From Pleodorina starrii (Eukaryota; Chlorophyta; Chlorophyceae; Chlamydomonadales; Volvocaceae): a stretch of 64,000 bases of DNA. The notes beneath the pieces were generated by a model. That model was not told where the DNA came from and did not search any database. It saw nothing but the letters and a program-made list of their open reading frames with translations. The translations under genes and the position numbers were made by a program. The stretch covers positions 3,968,001-4,032,000 of the forward strand of contig BRXU01000007.1 of assembly GCA_030267565.1 (NCBI GenBank), written 5' to 3'. Positions 12,057-24,039 of this stretch are shown here, piece by piece. Position 1 is the first letter of the stretch. The number at the start of each line of letters is the position of its first letter.

Positions 12057-15000
12057 ATGGCGCAAGCGTGGCCTAAAGCGAAGCCTAAGCTGACACAGGT
12101 AGGTGGTGCGCGTGCGCAATCACCCTTTAATTCCGCCGGACGATCATAGTGGCGCGGCCCGCGCGCTTTTGCCCGCCCATCGACACCGCGCACCCGCGGC
12201 CCAGCGCAGGAAGCCTTCGACGAGGCAGTTTCTTCAAACATTGAAGATTTTGACATGTCGGTGAGTACTGCGCTGGAAGACATACCGGCCGCGCCCCGGA
12301 ACCCCGGCCATGTTACCCTCATGTCGCCCTGCCTCCAAACCATAACCATCGCCGTTTCGCAGCGCGAAGAGGCCATCAAAAGCGCGATCGAGGAGTTCAA
12401 CGTGCAGGGCTACGACCTCAGCGGCGTCGTGACCAACATGGCGGGGAACGACCTGCAAAGGTGGGCGGGTGACGCCGGTCTGGCGTACGCCTGGCGAAAC
12501 GGGCCACGCAATGGCTGAACCCCAAACGCAAGGCGAGGTACAGGGCTTGCCGCGCAAGTCCCCATGACCCTTCCTTCATGTATTCCCAGAACCCATGCCA
12601 GACTACTTTTCGTCACTTGCCGCCTGCTGCGTGCCCCATCTACCCTGCCTCCGCGCAGCCACCCCATCGCACTGGCTTGTCAGGGTCTGCGGGACGCTTG
12701 CGGCGGGCAGGGCTCCCTGCCCGAGGCCCTCGAAGCGCTGTCCACCAGCCTACAGGTACCTATGGGCGAATGGGATCCCTACGGTGGGCGGGTTTGCGCT
12801 TGCGCTGCCTTGCTCTTTCCCGGAAACGTCCTCCCATCCGCCCAAGTCGCAACTGGCGCAGCAGCACAAGCGCCTCCACAGGGGTGCTAGCAGCCTGATG
12901 TCTGGTGGTGGAGCATCGGGCCCGGCTTGTGTGGCAGTTGGCCGGGGGGCTGCAACACAACACACGTAATGACACAACGCGTGGTTCTTGCTGCCTCACC
13001 ACGCAAGTGCTCCTCCTCCTCAACTGACACGTAGCAACTCGCTGTCGGCGCTGCGGGTGCCGGCACTCATGCCCCACTCCAGGCCTCCACCTCGGAGTCC
13101 TCTGGCGGCGGCAGTGGCGGCGTTGGCGGCGGGTCGATGAGCCAGGAGGCCTCCGTCATTGCACACAAGGGCGGCGCCATGCAGTCGCTGCTGGAGGCGT
13201 GTCGGCAGCTGCAGAGCCAAACAGACCAGCTGCTCAAGGTGGGGTGATTAAAACGGCCCGGGACGAGGGAACCCAACGCAGTTACCTGGGATATTACCTG
13301 AGGATTACCAGCTGCTCAAGTTGGGGGAGGGAGGGGTCTCGCTGGGCGCGGAGTGCGAGGCGCGGGGCACGGAGAACGGGGCACGGAGCGCGGGGCGCGG
13401 GGCGCGGGGAGGCAAAGGGTGTAGGGCGAGGCCTGGGTGGGGTGGCCGGGGAAGATTGCATCACGGTGCTGATTGGCTGGCCGGGGATGGGTACGGTTGT
13501 TGTGGTTGGTAGGCTCACAAAGGCTGAACGCGCGCTCCTGCCCTGATGGCCCTGCTTCACGCACCTGTGCAGGCGCTGAAGCTCCTGCAGGTGCTGCTGG
13601 GTTGGTTGGAAACGCGGGACGCCTTCGCGTCCGACGCGACGGGGGTGGACCTGCTGCACGACCTGCTGCGGGCCGAGGCGAGCACGCCGGAGGTCCGGAC
13701 GGCGGCGGCGGCGGTCGCTGAGGCCGCGGCGCGCCAGGTGTGTCTATCAGGCGCAACGGAGCACTGCGCTTCGGCGTGCGCTCCAGGCCTGGCACATGCC
13801 GCCCCTCGAGTGGACGCGACTGCGCAGCCCTCCTTGTGAAGTTAGCGACCCGCGTCTTGAAACGCCTGCACTGCTGGACACGAAGCTGCTGGGAAACCCG
13901 GTCGCGTGTCTTTGCGCCGAGCCCGTCCTCGCCATCTCGCAGTGTCCATGTGTCGTAGCATGGGGCGTGAGCATGGGGCGTCTCATCAGCTCATCGTGCG
14001 TGTATCATGTGCTGTCGCCCCAGGTTGAGGAGGCCAAGTGCCGGCTGGTGGATTCGGGGCTGGTGGCTACGCTCCTAGAGCAGCTGCAAGCTCCCGAGGC
14101 GCCGCTGGAGTACGTGGGTGCGGCCTGCGGCGTGGTGCGCTCCGTCACCACCGCCGACGACGAGCGGCCGCCGGCCAGCAAGGCCTTCATGCACGCGCGT
14201 GTGCTGGCCAAGAGCCACGCCGCGATCCGGGTGCTGCTGAGCGTGCTGCGCCGCGTGCCGGCGGCGACGGAACCGGCGACGGCGTGCCGCGTGCTGGCGA
14301 CCGTGCGGCAGGTAGGTGGGGCGGGGCATCGGTTTTGGCGTCGGTGGTAAGCTATTAGCTGGTATTGACGTGTATGGGGGTTGCGGTGTGTCCCGGGGTA
14401 GCGGTGGTGTCTGGGAGGCCGCAGCGACCGCCCGTGCCTAGGTGCTGGCTGGACGCTCCCAGTACAGAGCCACCGGCTTGAACCGGGCGTCCAATCAGCA
14501 GTCGGGCATTAATGTGTTGGCTTTGGAAGGTTCCAAAGGGCCCTGGTGTGTTGGTGGTGGGTTTCTGCATCCGTGATGCGGCAGCGGTTGATCTAGCGGC
14601 GACGGCGTTTGGTAAACGCCATGTGTTGCATGCAGGTCGCCGCCAACGAGGAGATCTGCCGCGAGTTCACGGACGACGGCGGCGTCATGGCCTGCCTGCA
14701 AGTACTCAAGTGAGTGCGTATATCTGCGTGTGATACCGTATATAACTTCAGGTATATCTGCAGGTCGTTGCGTAATGCGTTCTTGCCTCGCGTGTTTGGG
14801 TCAGATCAGCTGCCACATGGCCGTGTGCAGCGCCGTTGGAAGTCGCGCAACTGCATGTGCGTACGACAGGGCATGTGCGTACGACAGGCTCTTCCGCGTA
14901 TACCGGTAACCAAGCGGAGAACCGCTTAATGAGACCGGGTCTGGACTCTGGAGGCACTCCGAAGAGGGAGAGGGGCCCCGCCCTGCTCAACCCGGCCTTG

Positions 15001-15700
15001 CCCTGCCATGACTCTCCTGCCTGCCTGCCTGTCCGCCCGCCCCGCCTGCCCGCGCTGGCGTCTTCCAGGGAGTGCGCCGCGCAGCGCGACGTGTGCCGCG
15101 CCTGCCTGGGTGCGCTGCGGCAGCTGGCGCACAGCGACACCGTCAAGCGGCTGCTGGCTGAGGCGGGCGCTGTGGGGGAGGCGGTGCGCTGCGTGGAGCT
15201 GCACGCGGGCTCGGACGACGTGGCGGAGGTGGCGCTAGGGCTGCTGGGCAACATGATGCTGCGACAGCCCGAGGTGCGGCGCTTCGTTGTCAGCGGGATG
15301 ATTTGGGCCGCCGCAGGGGAGCGTAGGAAAGTGAGAGGTGTGCCGCGTGTCTGCGTGCCCTTTCACCTATATACAAGCGTAGGAAAGTGAGAGGTGTGCC
15401 GCATGTCTGTGTGCCCTTACACCTGTGTATATGCAGATCTGCACCAAGGCCGCGGAGTCGGGCGTCCCAGAGATGGTGGTGGAGGCCATGCAGCGGCACG
15501 CACCGCGCGCGCCCGTGCAGCGACAGGCGTGTCTGGTGGTGCGGATCATGGTGGCGCGGAATCCCGAGCTGCGGCCGCTCTTCCTGGAGCGCGGCGCGGA
15601 GGCGCTGCTGCGCGCGGCCAAGGCGGCTCACCCGGCGTCGTGCCGAGATGTGGGGTCGGCGGCGCTGCGGGACCTTGGCCTGGACAACTACAATGACTGA
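12057..15700 (+). CDS. ARMC6: armadillo repeat protein, ARMC6 homologue
   Basis: Exon 1 (12057-12098, MAQAWPKAKPKLTQ) and exon 2 (12210-12260, EAFDEAVSSNIEDFDMS) form the conserved ARMC6 N-terminus. Exon 3 (12363-12460) starts REEAIKSAIEEFNVQGYDLS, a strong ARMC6 signature. Later exons carry HPIALACQGLRDACGGQGS (about 12660), SVIAHKGGAMQSLLEACRQL (about 13150), then armadillo-like helical repeats at 13560-13735 (ALKLLQVLLGWLETRDAF), 14024-14310 (VEEAKCRLVDSGLVATLLEQ), 14636-14710 (VAANEEICREFTDDGGVMAC) and 15070-15290 (LGALRQLAHSDTVKRLLAEA). The last exon (from about 15437) ends DLGLDNYND then stop. Armadillo repeats make a superhelical protein-binding surface; the molecular role of ARMC6 is not well established. 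The intron before the last exon contains a 57-base direct duplication. Confidence 0.9.
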
Positions 15701-17637
15701 GCCGAGCGTGGAAGGCGTGCGGGCGGTCTGCAGGCTGTGCATTGGTCGTCAGCGCAAAGGGGCAAAATGAACGGGCTTGCATGGGTTGCGGCTGTGGCTG
15801 CCCGTTCAAGCGGGACAATGTTACCGGTCTAAAGCCGTAATCTGGGTGCCTGGTGGGGGCAGGGGGACGCATGGCACGCATGAAGATTGTAAGGACGCAT
15901 TTTGGAGTGAGCCTGATAATACGGCGTGTGTCAAAAAGGGATTGTCAACGTCGTCGAAGCCGAGAAGGGCGTACTCCCCACACTGTCAGTTGGGAACATC
16001 TGCTGGACGCAAAACAGTATTATTAGAGCTACGAATAATCGCATCAGCATGCCAGGAGGCAGCTAACACCTAAGATGTTAGGAATCGACGATTACGAGGG
16101 GAACCGGTTTTCACACCGGTTGCCAGCCGTACAGGCTAAACAGACTGTTCATCCTACCCCAGGGGCACCCGCAAGGGGTGCCGAAAGCAAAGCCACCAAG
16201 GCCCACCAGCACCAAGCCCGCACGACGCACGAAGCGCGAAAGAAACGAGATGTCCGCCACCGAGAGACAGCGAGTGGAGCATCGGAAACAGGGAGCGCCT
16301 ACCAAGCTCCTGGAAAACAACACGCCGTTTCCGTACGGATTGGGGCGTGTCGCGCCTTGCGTGGGGCTGTACCGGTATTTGAGTCCCCATGCTGTTTCTG
16401 GCTTGAGGTGAGCGATGCCTATTACGGCACCAATATGAAGTCAAATGCGTGTTTTCTTGTTCGAGTCGAGGACCCGGACACGTGGCACAACAACATGCGG
16501 CACAGCCACGACGCCGCGAATTATGCAAGACAGTCCTTGTGCACGCGTCTCTGCTGCCGTGTGTTTCTATAGTTGATGCTTATCCTGTAACCCGATACAG
16601 ACTACGAAGCGTGAAACCTCGTGAAAGCTGAGCTGCCGCCGCGACGATGCTCGAGGAGGCCGTCTTCCAAAACGTAAGGGGAGTTGCGGGAATCGAACCC
16701 GCGACCTCTCGCACCCAAAGCGAGAATCATACCACTAGACCAAACTCCCACATGCATATTAATGCTCCTAATCTTATCATAATTATGTCATAAAAGCAAG
16801 CCTATCGCCAGGCAGGGGAAAGGCGGCATTTAGGGTTGCTTTGCCAAACGCTTGTTGTAGCCTGTTTTTGTAGCCTGTTTCTATGGCCTGTTTCTTATCC
16901 GCGAGGATTGAGTTTCATGCATTGTGAGCCGCGGCTGGAACAGTGCCGGTGTCGCTTGTGGCTGGCATACCCGAGCTTCCTGCAGGCAGCAGCATGTGGA
17001 GTGCAGCCCGCGCATGGACATTGCGGTGTCAACTTGGTGCACGCGATCCCTTTAAGGAGTAAAGGCACATGAATTTAACCATGTTGACCTGGCTAGCCGT
17101 TACCAAGGTAACGGAACAACAGGGAACAACCGAGCAGTTGGGCGCCTCGGCGCTGAGATGCTGCCCGTTGCTGCCCAGGGCTGCCCTGGGCGGGCTGCTT
17201 GAACTCCGCTGTATCAATTGCGTATCTGTGAAAGAGCATGCCCTTTGATGCCTTGGCGTTGCTAGTGGCTACTCCGTTGGCCCATTCCAGGACATACGGG
17301 TGAACCCTTGTGAGCATACGGCCTGGTGCGGTCCGCCAGTGTCCGCCTTGATAAGGTCCCATACGGTCCCAGTCGCTGTCTCAGCGGAGCGCAACGAGCG
17401 ATAAATATTTAAAGTGGATGCATAACTTCAATCTATGATAATTACGCAGTGTGCAAGGCCTGGCTACGAGAAATCACAAGCCTGCCCATCAGACCTGATC
17501 AGACTGTATTGCCGACAGATGCACCGCCTTCCCCCTACCGCTGGCTCGCCTAAAACGCATTGCAAATGCAATGAAATTTCTATATATAGAACGAGGAACA
17601 TCGAGGGTTTCTGCGAAGAAGTAGCTGGCGTCTAAAT
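15701..17637. other. spacer between ARMC6 and HSP101, contains one tRNA gene
   Basis: Apart from the tRNA-Pro gene at 16678-16749 I see no supported gene. A 165-codon open frame at 16075-16572 has no recognisable motif, and its composition (many Ala, Arg, His, Thr) is what GC-rich non-coding DNA gives. Short inverted repeats occur, such as CCGTTACC/GGTAACGG near 17096-17115. Confidence 0.5.
16678..16749 (-). tRNA. tRNA-Pro (UGG)
   Basis: The minus strand folds as a 72-base tRNA. The acceptor stem GGGAGTT pairs with AACTCCC, the A box is TGGTCTAGTGG, the anticodon stem CTCGC/GCGAG encloses loop TTTGGGT with anticodon TGG, and the T arm GCGGG-TTCGATT-CCCGC pairs perfectly. The discriminator base is C, as in eukaryotic cytosolic tRNA-Pro, and no CCA is encoded. 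There is no intron. A TTTT Pol III terminator lies six bases past the 3' end. Confidence 0.97.
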
Positions 17638-17655
17638 TTCGAGATGATTCCAGAA
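17638..17655 (+). promoter_or_regulatory. heat-shock element upstream of HSP101
   Basis: Four alternating five-base units fit the HSF site: TTC-ga-GAT-ga-TTC-ca-GAA, with one mismatch (GAT for GAA). It lies about 310 bases before the HSP101 start codon and about 75 bases before a TATA-like TTTAAATAG at 17731-17739. The spacing and the downstream heat-shock gene suggest heat induction through HSF1. The motif is short, so the functional call is inferred. Confidence 0.55.
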
Positions 17656-17730
17656 TACGATACGTACCTAGAGCCGTCCGAGGTCACATCCCGAAGCATC
17701 CCCAGTGACCTAGAAGGCAATGTCAGTTCA

Positions 17731-17739
17731 TTTAAATAG
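17731..17739 (+). promoter_or_regulatory. TATA-like box of HSP101
   Basis: TTTAAATAG lies 230 bases before the HSP101 ATG and downstream of the heat-shock element, as expected for a heat-shock promoter. A second candidate, TATATATAG at 17581, lies upstream of the HSE and is less suitable by position. Confidence 0.4.
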
Positions 17740-17961
17740 TTAAACGTTTGGTGGAAGCAAGAACAAATCGATGTATCGCGGTTCAGTACGCAGCTTACTA
17801 CAGCGACAACGGTTGATTTGCGCTCTCTGGAACAGCTTTTTCGTGGATAATCATACAGGAGCTCCATCAGAACCTTTCCAAGTTGTTATTTTTCTTCTGG
17901 ATAGTTGAGACATTGCTGCAGTTAATTAACAGGGCCCGGTTGCAGCCATTCGTGACGAAAG

Positions 17962-19711
17962 ATGGCCTTCGACCCCAAGAAGTCGACTGAAAAGGTCAAC
18001 GAGGTCATCAGCGCCTCCATTAACCTGGCGACAGAGGAGAGGCATGCAATCCTTACCCCGCTTCACCTGGCCGTGGTGCTCTTTGAGGTGAGAGCCGAGT
18101 CGACCCGACAGCGGCAACAATAAGCCAACCCATCAGCACAATTTCGGACGGTCATTTGAGGCCATCTCATGCTGAAGCACAAATGCCCGAAGTCAATTCC
18201 ACGTCGAATGCGCAATGACTTCCACGCGGCGAAAAACGGGTCTTTCGATGCCGCCCGTGGGTGACTCAACCCAGTGAGATCGGCCTGCGGGAGTTTTACC
18301 TTCTTCCGTCGCCGAATTTTGTCTTCATCTACAGGAGCCTCAGGGCATTGCACGGAGTGCGGCGGCGCGCGTGGGCGGTGACGAGGCATGGCGCAGCTGC
18401 ATTCGCGTGCTCCGGAAGCGGCTGAGCAAGCTGCCACGGGTGGATCCGGCGCCGGACAATGTGTCACCTGGCCGCGACCTGACCAAGATGTTGGCCGCGG
18501 CCGCGAAGGCGCAGAAAGACCGCGGCGACGCGTACCTCGGGGTGGATACGCTCCTGTCGGCAGTGGTGCGTAGGGCGCTTGGATGTGGGTGGTGCTTTGG
18601 ATTTGGGTTTGTGGGTTTGCAGTTGGCAGCCGCAAGCCCCGCTCGCTGTGCGAGGGCCCTTCCCCGCAGGATCCTCTCCACACATACGCCCCTTTACGCG
18701 CCACCCACCCAACGCGCCTCACACACACATGCGTAATATGGTATCCATTGTAACTTTTGAAGGCATCTGCAGGCGTTACCCACCCAACGCGCCTCACACA
18801 CACATGCGTAATATGGTATCCATTGTAACTTTCGAAGGCATCTGCAGGCGTTACGGTACCTCCCTGCTTGACTGACTTTATAGACATTGCAGCAACAACA
18901 ACTTCGCCTGTATACCTTGCCGTGCCGTACATCGCAATGCGCAGATCGCCTCGTCGGATGTGTCTGAGGCGCTGGGCGAGGCGGGCGTCAGTAAGGCCCA
19001 ACTGGAGACGGCGCTGGCGGAGGTACGGCAGGCCAGCGGCAACGGCCCCGTCGACTCGCAGACCGCCGACGCCAACTTCGACGCGCTGTCAAAGTACGGC
19101 ACCGACCTGACGGCCAATGCCGCGCGCGCGGATCCCGTCATCGGCCGCGACGACGAGATCCGGCGCGTGGTGCGCGTGCTGTGCCGCCGTACAAAGAACA
19201 ACCCCGTGCTCATCGGAGAGCCGGGCGTGGGCAAGACGGCTATCGTGGAGGGGCTGGCGCAGCGCATCGTCAAGGTACGACAGTACGGCACACGTATGGC
19301 GTCCGTCAGCAAGCCTTTCGGGGCAGGGCGGTAGACGTGCACGGCGTGATGTAAAAAGTCGTGCTCTTGTGCTGGTTCTTATGTCGGATTCTTGGATTTG
19401 CTGTTTAGAGCCCGCCTGAAAGGTGGCCTACCGACCCATGGGTCTCTTTGCGACCTGCGGGACACTGCGGCTCTCCAGCTGCAGCAACTAAGGATCAAGG
19501 GTTGGTGCGGGCTTTCCTTTTGCGCTCTTCGCTGCTTCTCAACAATCCCGTCTACCCTACCTAGATAGCACCTGCCCTCTCAATCCCGTAACTTATCGGC
19601 TCAACACTTGACCGACACCGCACCGACACCGCACCACGCCGCACGCAGGGCGATGTGCCGGAGACGCTCCGCGGCGTGCGGCTGATTTCTCTGGACATGG
19701 GGTCTCTGGTG

Positions 19712-19743
<32 letters not shown>

Positions 19744-20144
19744 GCGGCTCAAGGCGGTGCTGTCGGAGGTGCAGCAGCAGCAGGTGCGCGTGGGTGAGGA
19801 GGGCCTTACGATGTGGGTCCGGGCCTTACGATGTGGGTCCGGGCCTTACGATGTGGGTCCGGGCCGCGCCGTGAGGCAAGCTCAGCTCAGCTGCATCGTG
19901 CTGCATGGTGCTGCATACAGCATAATGGGACGCTCCCACACGCTCTCACTCCCCGCTCTCACTCCCCGCTCTCACTCCCCGCCCTCCCTTCCACCCGCTC
20001 TTCACCCCCCGCAATGCGATGCGCTTCACACTGCTGCAGGGCAAGGTGGTCCTCTTCATCGACGAGCTGCACCTGGTGCTGGGGGCCGGCAAGTCGGGGG
20101 ACTCCGCAATGGACGCCGCCAACCTGCTCAAACCGATGCTGGCG

Positions 20145-20179
<35 letters not shown>

Positions 20180-23100
20180 GGGCGAGTACCGCGAACACAT
20201 CGAGAAGGACGCCGCCTTCGAGCGCCGCTTCCAGCAGGTGAGGGGGACGGGAGGGCTGCGGCGGCTTTGACGGGGTGGGGACTACGGTATACTGGCCGGT
20301 GGCAGTTGAAGATGGGGCCTACGGCACAGGGGAGGATGAATGCTGCACGGGGGAAGAGAGGGCGTGGACAAGAGCCCATTTTGAGCCATGCGGTCCAAAG
20401 CTCGGTTGCGCTGCTCGAGATTCGTTGTACCGGTATTCATTACAGTTCATTTCCAACCCCGACCACCTCCTGATGGGGTTCCCGCTCGTGCTGTGTGCCG
20501 TGTGCCCGGGTTGTCGGCGGGTGCTGGATACGGTATGACAGGTGCTTGTGAAGGAGCCGAGTGTGGCCGACACGGTGGCCATCCTGCGCGGCATCAAGGA
20601 GCGCTACGAGAGCCACCACGGGGTGCACATCACCGACCGGGCGCTGGTGGTGGCGGCGGAGCTCAGCGACCGATACATCACCACACGCTTCCTGCCCGAC
20701 AAGGTGAGTGACCGTACGGTAGTTAAAATGGGTGGATGACTTGGGAGGTGAATGGAGTGGGTGTGAAATGGGTGATTTATTGAGTCGCGTTGGGCCGCTG
20801 CGGACCGCTATGGCGCCATGGCTGTCGCTTGGCTTGCCCGCCACCATATTACCAACGCGGGGCCTACTGACCGCAGTCCCTACACGCCGCCCACCCGCCA
20901 CCACGTCCCGGCGCCCCAACGCCCCGCCGCCCGCCGATCCACACACGTGTATACCCTCCCCCGCAGGCAATCGATCTGGTGGATGAGGCGTGTGCCAACA
21001 TGCGGGTGCAGCTGGACTCCAAACCCGAGCAGCTGGATGTGCTGGAGCGGCAGCGCACTCGCCTGCAGGTGGGTAGGTGGGCAGGTGGGGTTCCCGGCTG
21101 CACTACCGGTATCTGATTCGAGCGGGTTTGTTAGGACTCGAATTGGGTTCGCAGATGTCTTGGTTTGCGGGTCTCGGTGCGGTGCGTCAGGCCCGGGCCC
21201 GGGGGCTGCGGGGGGTGGGCGGGTTGTGTGGACCGGAGGGCCCTTGGGAAGGCCCAGAGGCTGTCCGCGCCGACGCGCTCGACTGCGGCGTGCGGTGTGA
21301 TGCCAAATGCGACGCGGTCATCTGCTGGCGCACTGCTGCTGTGCATTTTTTTAACCACCGCGGCACCATGTGCACACCGCCCCGGTGCACTGCAGGTGGA
21401 GGCGGCGGCGCTGTCCAAGGAGAAGGACGCACTGAGCAAGAAGCGCGCGGCCGAGGTGGAGCGGGAGCTGGCCGCCCTGGAGGACTCGCTGCGGCCGCTG
21501 CTGCTGCGCTACCAGCAGGAGCGCTCCCGACTGGACGAGCTAAGGAAGCTCGTCCAGAAGCGCGACGAGATCCTGGTCAACATCCAGCTGGCGGAGCAGC
21601 ACAACAACCTGGCGCGCATCGCGGTACGTACGACATGTGTTCGACACGTGCATGCGTTTACCGGTACGACATGCACGTCGGAGACTGTTTACACGGCATG
21701 CCGTACTGCCTGACACGGCAGTGCTAAGGCACCAGACCGACCAAGGACTATGGAGGACTCGTGTGTGATGCGTGTTTGTGTGCGCGCACGGCTGACGGTT
21801 GTGTGCATGTGTGTGGGTTTGCGCCGTACCCTTGTTGTGTTTTTCAGGACCTGCGGTACGGCGCGCTTCCCGAGGTGGAGGAGCGCATCAAGGCCCTCCG
21901 TGCGGCTCAGCCCGCGGACGCGATGCTGTCGGAGGAGGTCGGCCCCGAGGTGGGTGCGTTGCCGTACCGTGCCGTGCCGTACCGGGTGCTGCTACAAAGA
22001 AGCGCGGCACTCCCACGGCAGCTGTTGTCCTCCCGGATGACTGGAAGCGTTAGGTTAGCTTCCGGACCGGCTGAATGACACCCGCGACACCTTTCCGGAC
22101 TGCTTACTCGACTTCCCTGCTGTAAATGTTCGTAAACCGGCATGCATGCCCTTCGAGCTCTGCGGGGAGACGTAGCTCGCCTTGCCTCACTCGCTCGCTG
22201 CGACGAGGTAAAGGAAAAGAAGCACCGCCATGGTAGTTGTGACAAAATCCCTCTTCCTCTCCCATCCGATCCGCCCCCCGTCCTCTGATCCCCCGTCCTG
22301 ATCCTCCCCGCCTCCCCGATCCCTTCTTACCTCTTATCAGGAGATCGCCACCGTGGTTTCCCGCTGGACCGGCATCCCCGTGTCGCGTCTGAAGCAGTCG
22401 GAGCGGGAGAAGCTTCTGGAGCTCCGGACCGAGCTGGCCAAGCGCGTGGTGGGGCAGGAGGGCGCGGTGGCGGCGGTGGCGGATGCGGTGCTGCGCTCTC
22501 GCGCGGGCCTGGCGGCTCGCAACCGCGGCAGCAGCTTCCTGTTCCTGGGCCCCACGGGGGTGGGCAAGACGGAGCTGGCCAAGGCGCTGGCGCAGCTGCT
22601 GTTCGACGACGAGAAGATGATGGTGGGTGGGTGGGTGTTCGGCACTCCGGCCTGCGGACGGGGCCCGGAAGGGCGTGTAAGAAAAACAATACCGGAATAT
22701 ATACAGAAAGAAACACGCCCGCCATATTTAAGAAATATATAGAAGAGACACGCCCGCCCATACTCGTTTTCCCGCCTGGTCCATCCGCCGCCAATCCGCA
22801 GATCCGTATCGACATGGGCGAGTACATGGAGCGACACAGCGTGTCCCGCCTCATAGGAGCGCCGCCCGGGTACATCGGCCACGAGTCGGGCGGCCAGCTG
22901 ACGGAGGCCGTGCGGCGGCGGCCGTACAGTGTCGTACTCTTCGACGAGGTCGAGAAGGTGAGGCAAGCATGGCGATGTCAGTATGCGGGGGACCGCCCGG
23001 CCGAAGGTCACGATCACGGCACGACAGGTGCACCGTTGGTAGTTGCCGTTGGCAGTTGTCGTCGTCGCCGGCTTGGCTGGCTTGGCCGCACCCCCATCGT

Positions 23101-24039
23101 GCGTCGTGCCTGAGAAAGTCAGTGCGGGAAATAACCTGGGCAGTCCACCACCCTGCCTGCCTGCCTGCCTGCTCGCTCCTCAGCCACTGACTGCCGCTGC
23201 CAGCTCCCAGTCTTCGCGTCGTGACCCTCTTTATCAGTAGCGCCGCGCATCATCCCACTTATTAACATCATCTCACTCTGCGCTCACCGCGCTCCGTCGT
23301 ACAGGCCCACGCCGAGGTGTTCAACGTGCTGCTATCCATTTTGGACGACGGCCGCGTCACCGACTCCAAGGGCCGCACCGTCAACTTTGCAAACACCGTC
23401 ATCATCCTCACCTCCAATCTGGGCTCCGAAGCCCTGCTCCAGGCCGCGCAGCGAGCCCACGCCCAGCAGCACCACCACCACCACGGCGGCGGCGGCGCCG
23501 CCGCCGCCGACCCGTACCGCGAGGCCAAGCAGGCCGTCATGGCCGCCGTGCGGCGCTTCTTCCGTCCGGAGTTCCTGAACCGATTGGACGACATTGTCAT
23601 GTTTGAGCCGCTGCGGGCGGAGCAGATGGTGCGCATTGGTGCGCTGCTGGGACATGAGCTGGCGGAGCGCCTGGCGCCGCGCAACATCGGGCTGACCTTC
23701 ACCGACGCCGCACTGTCGTACGCTGTACAGCAGGCGTACGACCCGGAGTACGGCGCGCGGCCGCTGCGGCGCTGGATGGAGCACACCGTCGCGACGGAGC
23801 TCAGTCGAATGATCGTGTCGGGGCAGCTGAATGACAACATGGATGTGGTGGTGGATTCGGCGCCTGGCGGCGGTGGCGGCTTTGCGTACCGCCTGGCGCC
23901 AAAGCCGGCGGCGGAGGGGGGCGCTGGCGGGGGCGCCGGCGCCGGCGCGGGCGCGGGGCCGTCGGCGGCGGAGCTGCTGATGAAGCGCGCGCGGCCGGAG
24001 GGGCAGAGCATGGACCTGGACGAGCAGGAGGACTACTGA
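17962..24039 (+). CDS. HSP101: HSP101 / ClpB-type AAA+ protein disaggregase
   Basis: Hexameric ATP-driven disaggregase that threads aggregated proteins through its pore with HSP70 help. The cytosolic form is needed for thermotolerance. Twelve exons encode about 928 residues: 17962-18087, 18335-18565, 18945-19274, 19649-19783, 20040-20237, 20542-20703, 20967-21068, 21396-21623, 21848-21949, 22341-22622, 22802-22957, 23305-24039. In order: Clp N-domain (1-150, [20 protein letters not shown]); first AAA module with Walker A GEPGVGKT (about 210), Walker B VVLFIDE (about 280) and FERRFQQ arginine finger; coiled-coil middle domain (about 400-530); second module with Walker A GPTGVGKT (about 608), pore loop [10 protein letters not shown], Walker B VVLFDE and sensor [11 protein letters not shown]. 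It has no transit peptide, and the acidic end MDLDEQEDY resembles cytosolic plant HSP101/yeast Hsp104, supporting a cytosolic location. All key ATPase residues are present. A His/Gly/Ala-rich insert (HHHHHGGGG) interrupts the second module. Confidence 0.97.
18706..18855. repeat. 75-bp tandem duplication in HSP101 intron 2
   Basis: Two units of 75 bases (18706-18780 and 18781-18855), each starting CACCCAACGCGCCTCACACA, are almost identical. They lie inside intron 2 and do not touch coding sequence. Confidence 0.9.
19801..19862. repeat. 20-bp triplicate repeat in HSP101 intron 4
   Basis: Three copies of GGGCCTTACGATGTGGGTCC follow one another directly, just after the exon 4 donor site. Confidence 0.9.

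Noticed and set aside
16075..16572. A 165-codon plus-strand open frame
   Set aside because: No domain, no clear start context, and composition as expected from non-coding GC-rich DNA. It cannot be excluded without transcripts.
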